Assembly: GCA_010015675.1 (NCBI GenBank)
Contig: ML976993.1
Coordinates: 926,828 to 990,827, forward strand
Source: Byssothecium circinans
Taxonomy: Eukaryota; Ascomycota; Dothideomycetes; Pleosporales; Massarinaceae
Length of the DNA: 64,000 bases
Reading direction: 5' to 3'
Positions within the stretch are counted from its first letter, which is position 1. Every line of letters begins with the position of its first letter. The position numbers and the translations under genes were made by a program. The notes below the pieces were generated by a model. That model ran no database searches, was not told where the DNA came from, and was given only the letters and a program-made list of their open reading frames with translations. Positions 42,304 to 53,050 of the stretch are shown in pieces.

Positions 42304-43176
42304 TGTGATATGTAATGAATGGTGTTGCAGGAATGGTAGTGGGAGAGAGGGCAAGGAGGTTGGATTGAGAGATATGATACCCCTGGAAGAAACGAGTGGA
42401 AAGATTACTAGCAGGCAGGCAGGATTGCGTGCGTAAAGAATGAAGGAGAGATGGTGTGCGTAAAGAATGAGGGGAGAGTTTCAAAACACCACGACACCAA
42501 AGGCTTAGCAGAGCTTCCATCGGCCTCACGACATCACGTATCACGCATCACATTATCAGGGACGAAGAACTGTTTTTTAGTATCAAAGATGTATTTGCAC
42601 GTCCACGGCCGTTACGTTTCACCGACCACGCCCTAAAATACCCCGAATACAGCACAAGAGAAGAAGAAGAAAAGTGTGTTAGAAAAGGGAAGAGAAAAAA
42701 CGTCAAAAAGAAATGTTCTACTCGAAAAACTCTGCTCCACCGATGCCAACGCCAGCTAGAATCACCATCGCTCGAGTACGGTATGTATTAAAAGGAAAGG
42801 AGGGTCGATTCCTGTCGAGCCCATGTGCTGCGCTAAAGTAAAACATGATTTGATGCATGATGCATGATAAACCGGGTCTGCTCAACTCGTCTTTATTCGT
42901 CTAAGAGGGACTGCAAGACTCGCGGAGAGAACCCATGGCGTCCATGATGTGGTCATTAAGCATCTCGATCGTATCGTCCCGCGTCGTGCTCGTGCTCGTA
43001 CTCGTACTTGTGAATCTAGATAATCGCTTAGTCGTAGGAGAAGAAGGAATAGCCTTCCTGGACGGCGACGGCAACGAAGAAGACATCGACACCGGACCGG
43101 ACAGTGCAAGCTTCGACTCCGACTCCGACGGCGACTCCGACTCTAAGAAAGAATGAATGAACGAGTGCGCTTTGCT
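42304..43176. other. Convergent intergenic region
   Basis: Between the 3' ends of DAD1 and RHO4. A near-direct repeat (GCGTAAAGAATGA... at about 42429 and 42458) and a TGATGCATGATGCATGAT run (about 42850-42868) are present. A short Asp/Ser-coding frame on the plus strand near 43010-43156 is an antisense low-complexity artefact in the RHO4 3' region. Confidence 0.45.
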
Positions 43177-44134
43177 TTAGAGGATGATGCACTTTTCTCG
43201 CTTCTTAGACTTCTTACCGCCAGAGGGGAATGCGGGCCGCGGCGCGTTGTGGTACGACGACGAGAAGGACGACTGCTGGGGCTCCTTGTACTCGTCGCCG
43301 ACGGCGAGCGTGACGGCCATGTCGAAGATTTCTTCCACGCCGTCTTGCTCTTTGCTGCTGCATTCCATGTACATGGCGCCCATCTTCTTGGCGACGGCGC
43401 GGCCCTGCTCGGGCGTGACGGGCGTCAGGCCTTGGGTTTTGAGCAGCTCGATGCAGTTCTTCTTGTTGCGGAGGTCGGACTTCAGGCCGAGGAGCATGAG
43501 GGGGGTGGTGGGGCAGAAGTGGAGGACTTCGGGGTACCACTGGCGAAGTTAGTATGGATGATTTTTCAGGCGTGGGATGAAAGAGAGAGCATACCTTGTC
43601 CATGACGTTCTCGAGCGAGTTGGGGCAGTCGATGGCGAAGCAGACGAAGATGATGTCGGTCTCCGGGTAAGAGAGCGGCCGTAATCGGTCGTATTCTTCC
43701 TGTCCGGCCGTGTCCCAGAGAGCCAGCTCGACCATCTTGCCCGTCGGCGGGTGAGGCGTGTGTGTGATGTAGTTTTCGAAGACGGTGGGGACGTATTTCT
43801 GCAGACGTTAGCCGTCAACGTTGTATATGCAAATGGTGGAGCCTACCTCTGGGAAGTTGCCGGTGCTGTAGCTGATCAACAAACACGTCTTCCCGCAGCC
43901 GCCGTCGCCGACCACGACCAGCTTCTTCGAATAGGACGGCGGCTCGGTGATGGCCGTGTCTGCCCGCGACTCGGTCGTCGCATAGGAACTGACTGTGCCA
44001 TTGCTGTTGCGCTCGCTCGGGGTCCTCACGGGCTTGCGCACGGGTGTGATGGACGACGAGACAGGCGTGGCCTTTGTGCTCTGTTTCCGGCGCAGGTAGT
44101 CGTAGTTTTGCGAGGGCGCGGTTGAGCCTGACAT
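43177..44134 (-). CDS. RHO4: Rho-family GTPase Rho4
   Basis: Small GTPase of the Rho family acting in septation and cell-wall/actin organisation in filamentous fungi. Three exons (43847-44134, 43595-43798, 43177-43539) give 284 residues. A ~70-residue Ser/Thr-rich N-terminal extension, characteristic of Rho4, precedes the G domain: G1 [12 protein letters not shown], switch [10 protein letters not shown] with effector Thr, G3 [18 protein letters not shown]4 LKSDLR (TKxD-like), G5 [14 protein letters not shown]. The C-terminus is polybasic ([10 protein letters not shown]) and ends CIIL, a CaaX box whose Leu predicts geranylgeranylation. The gene diverges from the LCB3-like gene with 367 bp between starts. 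Confidence 0.93.
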
Positions 44135-44501
44135 GGTGTGCGTGGTTGTGGTTGTGGGTGTGGTTGAGTGTGGGTAGGAGGGGTGGATGGAGTCGACCTC
44201 GGCGACGGGCAAGTGTTATCAATATACACGGGAGCGCGGCGCTGTGTGGTGTGTGTGGGTGGTGTGGAGCGATTGATCGGCTGGGGATTTGTTGTGCCTG
44301 ATCTCCACGGCAACGGTAAACAGGCCTGGGTCGCGGTTTGGCTGGCTGGTTGCGTAATTGGCTGGCGGCTCGGCGGTGCAGGGGCACTCCCTACTCCCAC
44401 ACTCGCACTGATGCATCGTCGCCGCAGAGACCCCGCGCCCGCTTGTGCCAGTGCCATGATACAGGGCGACCGGTGTCGTAGACTGCTGCTCTGTCCCAGT
44501 C
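44135..44501. promoter_or_regulatory. Divergent promoter RHO4 / LCB3-like
   Basis: 367 bp between two opposed start codons. Contains CA/GT-rich stretches (GTGTGTGGGTGGTGTGG-like, about 44245-44265) and no recognised specific site. Confidence 0.45.
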
Positions 44502-46413
44502 ATGCCGTCCGCGAGGGACACTGAGCCCGCGTCCGAACATGTGCTCCCCGCCGTCGAAAAGGACCCGCGACTGGATGCGGGCAACAAGCACCACGACCAC
44601 TGTACGTACTTGCAATTGGCGCCTCACAGACGATATCAAGTCTAACCTCTACTTTGAAGACGCCCGACGACTCCCGGCATGGCGCAACTCCATGCGCAAA
44701 GTCTTGATCCCCATCGTGCGCTGGGAAACGCCCTATCTCGCATACATGCAGGAGAAGCTGCGGACGCCGACCCTCGATTCATACTTTGCCTACACGGCTA
44801 ATCTGGGCACGCACACCTTCTTCATGATCTTTCTGCCCATCCTGTTCTGGTGCGGGTATACGACCTTTGCTCGAGCGTATGTCCTCACCTTGCTACGTTG
44901 AGATGAAAGCGCTGCGGGACAGGCCATTGACAATGCGCGCAGATTGGTCCACATGCTGGCTGCGGGCATCTACTGGAGCGGCTTCATGAAAGACACCGTG
45001 TGTCTACCGCGACCACTGTCCCCTCCGCTGTATCGCATCACCATGTCGGGTTCCGCTGCCCTTGAATATGGCTTCCCCTCGTCGCACTCCACCAACGCCG
45101 TCTCCGTCGTCGTATACCTCTTACACATGCTGCGCGAATCGCGCGACGACTACAATTCGTCCGTCTACCTAGCGTTGCAAGCCCTTGCATACTTTTACGC
45201 CGTATCCATTGTGTTTGGGAGACTCTACTGCGGCATGCATGGTTTCCTCGATGTGGTGACAGGAAGCATTCTCGGGGCAGTAATCGGCCTTCTTCAATTG
45301 AGATTCGGCGACGATCTGGACCGCTACATCTTCTCTGGTGGATATTCACATCCTCTCATATTGACTTTGATCATCTTCCTTCTGGTTCGGATTCATCCTG
45401 AGCCTGCGGATGACTGCCCTTGTTTCGACGACAGCGTTGCCTTCTCTGCGGTTGTGATTGGAATCAATGTCGGAGCCTGGACCTACCATCTCAGTGGATT
45501 TGCATTGGACGATCCTATGCCTTCGACAGCTCCCTTTGAGCTCGAGACCATCGGCCTTATCAGGACCGCTATTAGGACCATATCGGGAGTTGTGGTCATC
45601 TTCTTGTGGCGGGCGAGCGCGAAGCCTACTTTGTTCAAGATTTTGCCTCCTTTATTCCGTTTCCTTGAGCGCGCTCGTCTGGCCTTGCCGCGAGCCTTCT
45701 TCTTGAGTGCCTCGTATGTCCATCTCCGCCCTGTTGAAATGTCGTATACTAACACCATCCAGCAAATACACCAGCATTCCGAATCTGCGAGATGACGATA
45801 ACGTCATCCCTCCTGCTTCAAATCTACCTAACATGCTCATGAACCTTGCCCATCCTCGCCAGCGGTCTGTGTCGGTTGGCCCTCAATCGGCTGCTGATGC
45901 TTACGAAACTCTTGCATATCGCAACAGGCGTCGGAGAGAAAGCGTCAATTCGGCAGATGGCTTCATACCAGAAGAGTCTACCTGGTCCCCCGCCAAACAG
46001 GATGAGCAAGCCGCCCGACCTTCGGCCGGATCAGAGGAGAAGCCTCTCGGCGTCGGCCTGCTTCCCACGCCCATGGCCTCGCGCGTTTCCTCTTATGAAC
46101 AGATGATGAGCACTGGTAACCCCAGCAAGATCACAATCACACCGCCTGAAAGCGACAGGGACTTCGCTGGCGAAGCCGCCCAGACACCCGCCGAAGCGGA
46201 GAACGAGAAACGGGAAATTTTCATGAAGTTGACGCCGCCTCGAGTGAGGTATGATGTAGAAGTCGTCACGAAGCTTATTGTATATGCCGGTGGGTCTTGC
46301 CTTTTGTAAACTATACCGCACGTACTGACTTTTCAGGTATTGGATGGCTTGCTGTTGGCGGCAATTTAATTCTGTTCGAGCTGGTCGGCTTGGGTATGGG
46401 GGCGCGCCCGTAG
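44502..46413 (+). CDS. Sphingoid long-chain base-1-phosphate phosphatase (PAP2 family)
   Basis: ER membrane phosphatase that removes phosphate from dihydrosphingosine- or phytosphingosine-1-phosphate (yeast Lcb3/Ysr3). Five exons (44502-44601, 44660-44876, 44943-45713, 45763-46289, 46337-46413) give 563 residues. The first intron is placed at 44602-44659 because it has a CTAAC branch site and yields the family sequence DHYARRLPAWR. A start at 44539 without this intron gives a worse N-terminus. The three phosphatase motifs are intact: KDTVCLPRP, PSSHSTN and GRLYCGMHGFLDVVTG. Several membrane segments follow (HTFFMIFLPILFWCGY, LILTLIIFLLV, FSAVVIGINVGAW and others), then a ~150-residue hydrophilic insert, with a last segment IGWLAVGGNLILFELVGLG. 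Confidence 0.92.
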
Positions 46414-46928
46414 CTGGCTCATTTGCTTGTCTGTATTTTTCTGCATGTAGTTTCGTATTTGTGAGGTGTTTGTCTTTGGAGGATGAAGTATCGCATTTAT
46501 CGTGCGTAATAGATACCCTGTAGTAAATTCAGCATTCTCGTCTGATTTAGTAGTTGGTGGATGTATGCACTATGCTCTAGAGATGTGGAGTAGCTTAGTC
46601 ACCCGCCAAGTTCTGCTACAAAATTCGATCGTTGTCCTACACCAGCTTTTCTTCCCTCAACACCATCATGAAACCAGACAAGTGAAAGGTATGTCAAATT
46701 CGCCTAGCGCACGCATTCTTGCTATTTTACATGATTAAGATCAATATTAATCTGTCAATCCCCTGAGATCCTTCGGGACTTGATGACTCCAATATTTGTA
46801 TTCACACTATGATTCACACCTTTACTCCGCTTTCTGCATCTCACCTTCCCACCGCACCTAACTAACTCTCCCGACTCAGTCTCGTCCTACGGCAGCGGAT
46901 CCTACTCCGGCCAACAACACACACAACC
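46414..46928. other. Intergenic region upstream of SEN34
   Basis: 3' UTR of the phosphatase gene and SEN34 promoter. Nothing else seen. Confidence 0.5.
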
Positions 46929-47915
46929 ATGGCCCTAGAAACCTCTCCGCCGTCGCCGTCGCCGTCGCCGTCGCCATCGCCATCGCCATCGCCTTCCATC
47001 CCCAACCCATTCCCCATCTCGCACATCGCGGGCCGCTACCTCCTCTTCGACGTCAACGTCATCAGCGACGCGCGCCGCACGCACAACATCACGGGCGTGC
47101 TCATCGGCACGATCCCCAATCTCAGCCAGCAGAACGTCTTCCTGGGCATCCCGCTCGAACTGCAGCCGGAAGAAGCGCGCGTGCTGGTCGAGCAGGGGCA
47201 TGCGTTCATCGTCGACGATGCCGAGATGCATCGCAAGGGATTGCTGGGGATGGGTCGCGAGGAGCGCGTGGCGTTTCTGAGGGAGATGGATAGACGGGGG
47301 ATGCAGATTGCGAGGGAGGAACGGGGGAGGTCGGAGGCGAGGGCTGAGAAGGCGTTGAGGGAGCGGGGGTTGGTGAGGAAGGGGAAGGGTGGAAAGGGGG
47401 ATGGTTCGGTGGTGATGGTTACAGATACGGGTACGAGTGAGGAGCCGTCGTCGTCGTTGTTGTTCGATCCGCGTGAACAGACACCAACGACCGTCCATGT
47501 CTCCGAGAAGAAACTTGAACCCGCGCTCATCACGCCGACGACTTCTTACCCTCCGCTCACGCCGCCGATTCCGCCCGCTGACGCTTCCTCCCGTCTTCCC
47601 GAGGTGCCGAAGAGTTATCCCCTGTTTAGGTACCTGCATTCGAAGGGATACTTCATGATGCCTGGACTGCGCTTCGGGTGCCATTACTCGGTCTACCCGG
47701 GCGATACGCTGCGCTTCCATAGCCATTATTTGGCCACTGGGCTTGATTTTGATGAGGAGTTTGAGCTTCTTGATGTCATTGGCGGCGGCCGTTTGGCTAA
47801 TCGGGTCAAGAAGGCGTATTTGATTGGAGGGGAGGATGGGAGTGGCGAGGGTGAGGGCAAGGCGGAGGATGTGCCGCCTGTGAGGGCTTTCTCGATTGAG
47901 TGGGCTGGTCTGTAA
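46929..47915 (+). CDS. SEN34: tRNA-splicing endonuclease subunit Sen34
   Basis: Catalytic subunit that cleaves the 3' splice site of intron-containing pre-tRNAs. One exon, 328 residues. An N-terminal Ser-Pro repeat (encoded by a hexanucleotide repeat) is followed by the N-terminal domain (HIAGRYLLFDVNVISDARRT, GVLIGTIPNLSQQNVFLGIP, LPxE-like ELQPEEARVLVEQGHAF). Residues ~230 to the end form the catalytic fold: YLHSKGYFMMPGLRFGCHYS, VYPGDTLRFHSHYLATG, and RVKKAYLIGG, with the catalytic Tyr (VYPGD), His (RFHSHY) and Lys (VKKAY) all present. The middle (about 120-220) is charged linker, common in fungal Sen34. It is convergent with the GCP4 gene, with only 216 bp between stop codons. Confidence 0.92.
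   Translation: MALETSPPSPSPSPSPSPSPSPSIPNPFPISHIAGRYLLFDVNVISDARRTHNITGVLIGTIPNLSQQNVFLGIPLELQPEEARVLVEQGHAFIVDDAEMHRKGLLGMGREERVAFLREMDRRGMQIAREERGRSEARAEKALRERGLVRKGKGGKGDGSVVMVTDTGTSEEPSSSLLFDPREQTPTTVHVSEKKLEPALITPTTSYPPLTPPIPPADASSRLPEVPKSYPLFRYLHSKGYFMMPGLRFGCHYSVYPGDTLRFHSHYLATGLDFDEEFELLDVIGGGRLANRVKKAYLIGGEDGSGEGEGKAEDVPPVRAFSIEWAGL
46947..46993 (+). repeat. CCGTCG/CCATCG hexanucleotide repeat in SEN34
   Basis: About eight tandem units of C-C-G/A-T-C-G encode (Ser-Pro)n at the Sen34 N-terminus. Units change from CCGTCG to CCATCG partway. The tract can vary in length in six-base steps without shifting the frame. Confidence 0.8.
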
Positions 47916-48131
47916 GGTATCTGCGGGTCTCTTTTGCCAGAGCAGAAAATCCCATGCTTCCTCGACATCTGCATTTAGTCGGCGATGATACCCAAAGGTC
48001 AAATCATGAGTTCTGAATTCTGGAAAATTTCCAGTTACTACATTATACCTTGGAACCGTGACTGTCATGGCAACAACTCCAGCATATTAACGCCGTGCTA
48101 GATACCCCTCAATCGACCAACATATCCTTAC

Positions 48132-50465
48132 TCATCTAACCAAATCCTCGCCTCTTCCCTCCTCGTCCTCCTCATCCTCGTCCTCCCCACCCCAATCCAA
48201 CTTCATCAACAAGCGATCCACCCCCCCAACCCTAATCCCCTCATACCTCCCCTCCTCCCCGGCCCGCTCTCCCCCTATCCCTCCCCCTCCGCCTCCGCCT
48301 CCGCCTCCACCACCAACACGCTCCCCATCCACCTCCCTCAACCTCTCCACCAGCGCCTTCAAATCGCCATCCAACCTCCTCCTCGCGCGATCCAACTCGA
48401 CCCTAACATCCGCCTCCTCCGTCCTATAATCGCGACTGTAATCCTCGAAGCCGTCGTCCTCCTCGGCATCGAGGGACGAGCGGATGGATTGCAGGCGCGT
48501 GAGGAGCGAGCAGAGGGCGTCGATGTGCGTGTATGTTTGCAGGAGGGTTGTTGTGAAGGGCGCGTCGGTTAGGAGGAGGGAGTATGTTGTCTGGGCGAGG
48601 AAGGTGCGGTGGGCGTGGGAGAGGGTTTCGGGGTCGTGGTGGTGTTGTGGGGAGGTTTTAGAGGGAGGGGGGGTTGGGGCTCGGGTTGGGGTAGGGTAAG
48701 GCGAGGCGGTACCTGATGGTTGTGAAGACGACGATGCAGCAGTGGGGTTTTGCACCCAGTGCAGGAAATGTTTGAATGATTCCTGCACGACTTCGCCTTG
48801 GAAATACGCCTCGCTTTCCGCGAGGAAGAAAATAGCTGCTGCGCACGTCGCCCATACTTTACGCAGGTCGCGCGTTCGGGCGTTGTTTCGTTGGCGGCGG
48901 CGCTGCAGGAGGGCTTTTCCTTGCGGGAGGTTGCTGTATTGGTATCCTGGGGGCGCGGGGTGTTCTCTGCGTATGGAGCTCTGGCGCCAGAGCTGGGCGA
49001 GGTGGAGATGGGCGCGGCGGAGGCCGAGGAGGTAGGCGTTGATGGTGGAGTAGACTTCCATATCAGACTTTGACATGAAGAGATCCAGTGGGGACTTTAT
49101 GTCCATGGTGAGGGTTGTTGGGATGGAGAGGAGGAGGGTGTTGAAAGGGACGTTTGATATTTTGGGTAAGATGGCGGTGGAGTCGCGCGCTCGACCTGGG
49201 GTTCCTGGACGGTGGTTTGCCGGGTTGTAGATTGTGAGGTGGAGAGTGTCGATGGCGAGGTCGAGGATATCGTCTGTTTGGTCGTCTTCGCCGCTTAGAG
49301 TTGATAGTATGGTGAATGAGCGGGCTAGCGTTTGGCTGATTTCTGCTTCTTTGAGTAGAATGCCTTGGATGCCTTGGATGCCTTGACTGGATTTGGTTTG
49401 TGGTGCGCGATGTCGCGTCTGCAGCCTCTCGTCCGCTTCGGCAATCAAGGTCATGGCGAACTCTCCGCGACCGAGGAGGAAGAACTGATGGAGAACGGAA
49501 AGGATCTCAACAATCTTCTCGCGGGGAAGGAGATGCTGGAGAAGGTTTCGAGAAAGTGAGAGGCGGATGTTGGAGACTGCTTCCGAGAGCTTGGCGGTAA
49601 GGATGGGTGCTGTCACCGTAGAAAGGTACTTGACATGTACAGGGAGGAGCTCCAGTTCTGAAGGTCCGGATGAACTGCCTGAGAGAGCTTTTGATGTCGA
49701 GGGTAATGACCGTATCTGGTTCAACGATTTCCCGACGAAAAGGATCGAGGATGCTGTATGTCTTGTTACAAACTTGGGGAGTAATTTGTGGTTCACGGCG
49801 AAGGAGGGTTCCTCATCAGAGTCGTCTTCGATGAAGAAATCTGCGGAGCCAAACGAAGGTAGACGACCGTATAAGAGCCATGTTGAAAGTTGTCGCAGCC
49901 AGGAGGTCTCTGCTACCGTCCCGAGATGCTGTGCCGCTGCTTCAATGTCTGGGTATCCCGTTTGGGCTTCTGTTCGTAGTTTGTCGATGATCTCTGCCCC
50001 TGAACATGCTCTTTCATCCGATTGCTCGCCCTTCCTTGGTGTGTCGGGGGGCAATATGAAATTGCTAACATCCCATAGCCATTCCATCAACCTGATCCAT
50101 TCCAAGAACTCGCCAACGATGCCCGCCAGTGGGACAATGTTATACGCCCCGACTGTCGAGGCATCTTGTGTCAATATGCGACTCTCGACATCCAGAATCT
50201 TCTGCTGGAACTTGTCGAGATGACATGAAGTAATGGCCGCTGCGACTGCTCTACAAATAGTTGAAGGATGGGAAGCTGCAATCTGAGCTACATGGTCGCG
50301 GAGCTTTCGATGTAATCGCGATAGATGGCCTAGTGATGAGAGAAGCTCGGCCTCTGGTGGTGAAAGAAGGGATATTGGAGTTGAAGTCACGTGTGCGTTT
50401 CCTGGCTGGGGATCGAACAGCGCCGATGGGTGTCCAGAGAGCGAGAGGAGTATTTCGTGGAGCAT
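48132..50465 (-). CDS. Gamma-tubulin complex component 4 (GCP4, Spc97/98 family)
   Basis: Member of the gamma-tubulin ring complex that nucleates microtubules at the spindle pole body and cytoplasmic MTOCs. One exon, 777 residues. The start MLHEILLSLSGHPS and the segment HLDKFQQKILDVESRIL, VPLAGIVGEFLEW belong to GRIP1 of GCP4. ARSFTILS, LHLTIYNPANH and LLLSIPTTLTMDIKSPLDLF precede the GRIP2 part YSTINAYLLGLRRAHLHLAQLW, then LRKVWATCAAAIFFLAESEAYFQGEVVQESF. The C-terminus carries LLTDAPFTTTLLQTYTHIDALC. There is a poly-Gly run (about residues 722-732) and an acidic tail (DEDEEDEE) not found in animal GCP4. The start is 379 bp from the divergent BIO2 gene. Confidence 0.92.
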   Translation of the reverse strand: MLHEILLSLSGHPSALFDPQPGNAHVTSTPISLLSPPEAELLSSLGHLSRLHRKLRDHVAQIAASHPSTICRAVAAAITSCHLDKFQQKILDVESRILTQDASTVGAYNIVPLAGIVGEFLEWIRLMEWLWDVSNFILPPDTPRKGEQSDERACSGAEIIDKLRTEAQTGYPDIEAAAQHLGTVAETSWLRQLSTWLLYGRLPSFGSADFFIEDDSDEEPSFAVNHKLLPKFVTRHTASSILFVGKSLNQIRSLPSTSKALSGSSSGPSELELLPVHVKYLSTVTAPILTAKLSEAVSNIRLSLSRNLLQHLLPREKIVEILSVLHQFFLLGRGEFAMTLIAEADERLQTRHRAPQTKSSQGIQGIQGILLKEAEISQTLARSFTILSTLSGEDDQTDDILDLAIDTLHLTIYNPANHRPGTPGRARDSTAILPKISNVPFNTLLLSIPTTLTMDIKSPLDLFMSKSDMEVYSTINAYLLGLRRAHLHLAQLWRQSSIRREHPAPPGYQYSNLPQGKALLQRRRQRNNARTRDLRKVWATCAAAIFFLAESEAYFQGEVVQESFKHFLHWVQNPTAASSSSQPSGTASPYPTPTRAPTPPPSKTSPQHHHDPETLSHAHRTFLAQTTYSLLLTDAPFTTTLLQTYTHIDALCSLLTRLQSIRSSLDAEEDDGFEDYSRDYRTEEADVRVELDRARRRLDGDLKALVERLREVDGERVGGGGGGGGGGGGIGGERAGEEGRYEGIRVGGVDRLLMKLDWGGEDEDEEDEEGRGEDLVR

Positions 50466-50844
50466 GGTCGTGGGCGATCTTCGTTATTCGACTGGTGGTG
50501 ATGATGCCCATGCGACGAATGCTCGTGAATGAAGACTAGAACGAGGCTCAAAAGCTCGTACCTGCACATTAGGACATGCCGCGTTGCCAGGCGTGTCACA
50601 CGAAGAGGGCTGGCGAGCGTGCACATGTGCCGAGATGTGAAACGCGTAGTCACGAGCCGGTGAGAAACACACCCCGCGCTAGTGGGGGGGAAGGTTTAGG
50701 CGGGGCAGTCGATTGGCCAACCACAGCGCTACGGAAAGCCATGACCGAACCGCCGTTCACTCAACGCACCTGCATCCCCACTTCGCTGGGTACAAGAAGC
50801 CGTCATGGACCACTCCGTTCCTCCTCACCTTCACGCATCCAAAA
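50466..50844. promoter_or_regulatory. Divergent promoter GCP4 / BIO2
   Basis: 379 bp between opposed start codons, containing a GTGGGGGGGAAGG purine run near 50681-50694. No specific factor site could be assigned. Confidence 0.4.
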
Positions 50845-52120
50845 ATGGCTCAATGGGCTCTGCTGAGGCCAATTGGCTTCAGAGTCACGGCTTTTGCTCG
50901 TACACGTCCTTTCAGCACAGTTATTGATGCCCCTATACCCCCCGCAACTCACCAGTCACCCCCGCAGGCCCCGAGCTCCCCATCAGTGTTTGAAAATGCT
51001 ATCAATGCTACAGCTCCGAGGACGTCGTGGACGAAGGAGCAGATCTCCGAGGTGTACGATAAGCCTTTGATCGATCTTACATATGCTGCTGTCCGTATTC
51101 GTCTGGTCTTCGTCAAGGGCGTACTGATAATGGCAGGCCTCTGTCCACCGTCGCTTCCACAACCCCGCCGCGATTCAGATGTGTACCCTGATCAATATCA
51201 AGACTGGAGGATGCAGCGAAGACTGCAGCTACTGTGCCCAATCGTCCCGCTACAAGACCGGTCTCAAGGCCTCCAAGATGGTGGATGTCGAATCGGTGCT
51301 GGAGGCTGCCAGAGTCGCCAAAGAAAACGGCAGCTCTCGCTTTTGCATGGGCGCCGCCTGGCGAGACATGCGTGGCCGAAAGACGAACCTCAAGAACATC
51401 AAGGAAATGGTCAAGGGCGTACGGTCGTTGGGCATGGAAGCCTGTGTCACACTGGGCATGATTGATGCTGAGCAAGCAAAGGAGCTCAAGGATGCTGGCC
51501 TGACGGCGTACAACCACAATTTGGATACCTCGAGAGAGCACTATCCCAGCGTCATCACCACTCGATCCTACGACGAGCGCCTAGCTACGATCAACAATGT
51601 GCAGAACGCTGGCATTCACGTCTGCACCGGCGGTATTCTTGGTCTAGGTGAGAAACCTCAAGACCACGTTGGCCTCATCCACACCGTCGCTACTCTACCA
51701 GCTCACCCCGAGTCCTTCCCCGTCAATGCTCTGGTACCCATCAAAGGCACACCTCTAGGGGAAAGCAAGGCCATCTCTTTCGACGCTATCCTCCGCACTA
51801 TCGCTACGGCTCGTCTCGTCCTGCCAACCACCATCATTCGACTTGCCGCCGGCCGCCACACCATGCGCGAGGAGAAGCAGATGATGTGCTTCATGGCCGG
51901 CGCCAACGCCGTCTTCACAGGCGAGAAGATGTTGACTACGGCTTGCAACGGCTGGGAAGAGGACAAGGCCATGTTTGAGAGGTGGGGCCTGAGGCCGATG
52001 GAGAGCCACGAAACTGTTGGGGGGCAACAGGAGCTTAATCTCCACCAAGAGATTGCTTCTGCATTGGCTCAGACCAAGTCTTCGCCACCCTCTGTCGCCG
52101 CGACAGCTGCGCCCACGTGA
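50845..52120 (+). CDS. BIO2: Biotin synthase
   Basis: Radical-SAM enzyme that inserts sulfur into dethiobiotin, the last step of biotin synthesis, in the mitochondrion. Two exons (50845-51090, 51137-52120; 46-nt intron with an unusual GTCCGT donor) give 409 residues. The N-terminus MAQWALLRPIGFRVTAFART is a mitochondrial presequence. The SAM [4Fe-4S] motif is GGCSEDCSYC (CxxxCxxC). Other conserved parts are ASVHRRFHNP before it, RFCMGAAWRDM, YNHNLDTSREHY, VCTGGILGLGE, FPVNALVPIKGTPL, IIRLAAGRHTM and GANAVFTGEKMLTT. The C-terminal ~20 residues are low complexity. First gene of the biotin cluster. Confidence 0.96.
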
Positions 52121-52444
52121 AGGGTTTGGTCATAAATGATGATGGGTTGGATCTTGGTGCATTGGAGAATTTGAGATCTGCAGTTCACTATACTTTGGTG
52201 TCACGTATGGTTCCTACCCATGCGCCTTTCAATCAATGAGATCAGCCACAGTTAACTTCTGTTTTCTCCTCGTTACAATTCACCTTCAAATCCAACCAAC
52301 TTCATTAATAGAGAAAGCAACGAATTGAAAAACCCTGTTGTTCCTGTTGGCTAACTACCCTTGCCGTTTTTGCGATGATTATTATAACTCCGAGATATTC
52401 CATGCGCCCTATACTCCCAAGTTTCATTGAAGCTACACATCTTT
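52121..52444. other. Convergent intergenic region
   Basis: 3' UTRs of BIO2 (plus) and the 134-residue orphan (minus). No other feature. Confidence 0.5.
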
Positions 52445-53050
52445 TCAAAGATCCCTAACCGGATCATAATGAGTCTTGATTCTAGGCGAAAACTTTGTTG
52501 CTTCCTTGGCAACCGCCCCGCCAGGACCCGGGTCTTGACGAGGCTTCGCAGCAGCTTCCGCCTGGGAATTTTTTCTCGCTACTACGCGAATCAGAATTTA
52601 TCAGGGGGCATTCCATCGAATGGCGAGAAAGGAGAAAGGGGGGAAAGGAGTGGGTAGTGGGGGAGGGTGAATAGTAAATCAAGTACATACCTTGCACGCG
52701 ATTTATCTCACGTATTAGCGGCGTCATGCGCCATTTCAGCACCAGGGCATCAATCGTCGGGATATTATCGTCGAGCAGGATTTTGTTGACGCGGTCGAGA
52801 AGGTCGATTCGCTCGGTTGCTTCGTACGCCGCGTAGGTAGCTTTTGGATGCCGCTTTGTTAGGGTTTTTGCTTCGGCGCGTGTGACCCACTACATATGGG
52901 ACGGGTTGGTTAGCGTTCCAAGGTTCATTTTGCTGGAGGTAAAGGGATGAATGGATGGGCGGTTCGGGGGAGTCGACGCACGTAGAATCGATGCCATTGC
53001 TCGTCCGAGTAGCCGAGGGCGGCTTTCACGCCCTCTGGCTTGTCGCTCAT
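52445..53050 (-). CDS. Small orphan protein in the biotin cluster (134 aa)
   Basis: Three exons (52982-53050, 52691-52889, 52445-52581) give 134 residues starting MSDKPEGVKAALGYSDEQW; an in-frame ATG at 53062 would add four residues. After intron 1 comes WVTRAEAKTLTKRHPKATYA, then EATERIDLLDRVNKILLDDN and LKWRMTPLIREINRVQ. The Lys/Ala/Pro-rich tail ends RIKTHYDPVRDL. The protein is helical and hydrophilic, without signal peptide or membrane segment. I cannot name the family; the W-x-T-R-A-E-A and ERIDLLDRxN blocks look conserved. Exon 3 has tandem acceptors (GCGTAGTAG), so two forms differing by one Val are possible. It is divergent from the SRPK-like kinase (313 bp apart). Confidence 0.72.

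Noticed and set aside
44602..44629. A 28-nt intron (GTACGT..CACAG) at the start of the sphingoid-phosphate phosphatase gene
   Set aside because: Too short for a fungal spliceosomal intron. Extending to the GAAG acceptor at 44659 gives 58 nt, a CTAAC branch site and the family sequence DHYARRLPAWR.
46935..48068. 377-codon minus-strand frame rich in Arg and His
   Set aside because: Antisense shadow of SEN34; ends in poly-Arg made by the complementary hexanucleotide repeat.
14686..50465. A functional cluster of microtubule genes (cofactor D, Dad1, GCP4)
   Set aside because: The genes are spread over 36 kb among unrelated genes. Three cytoskeletal genes in 64 kb can occur by chance, and nothing links their regulation.
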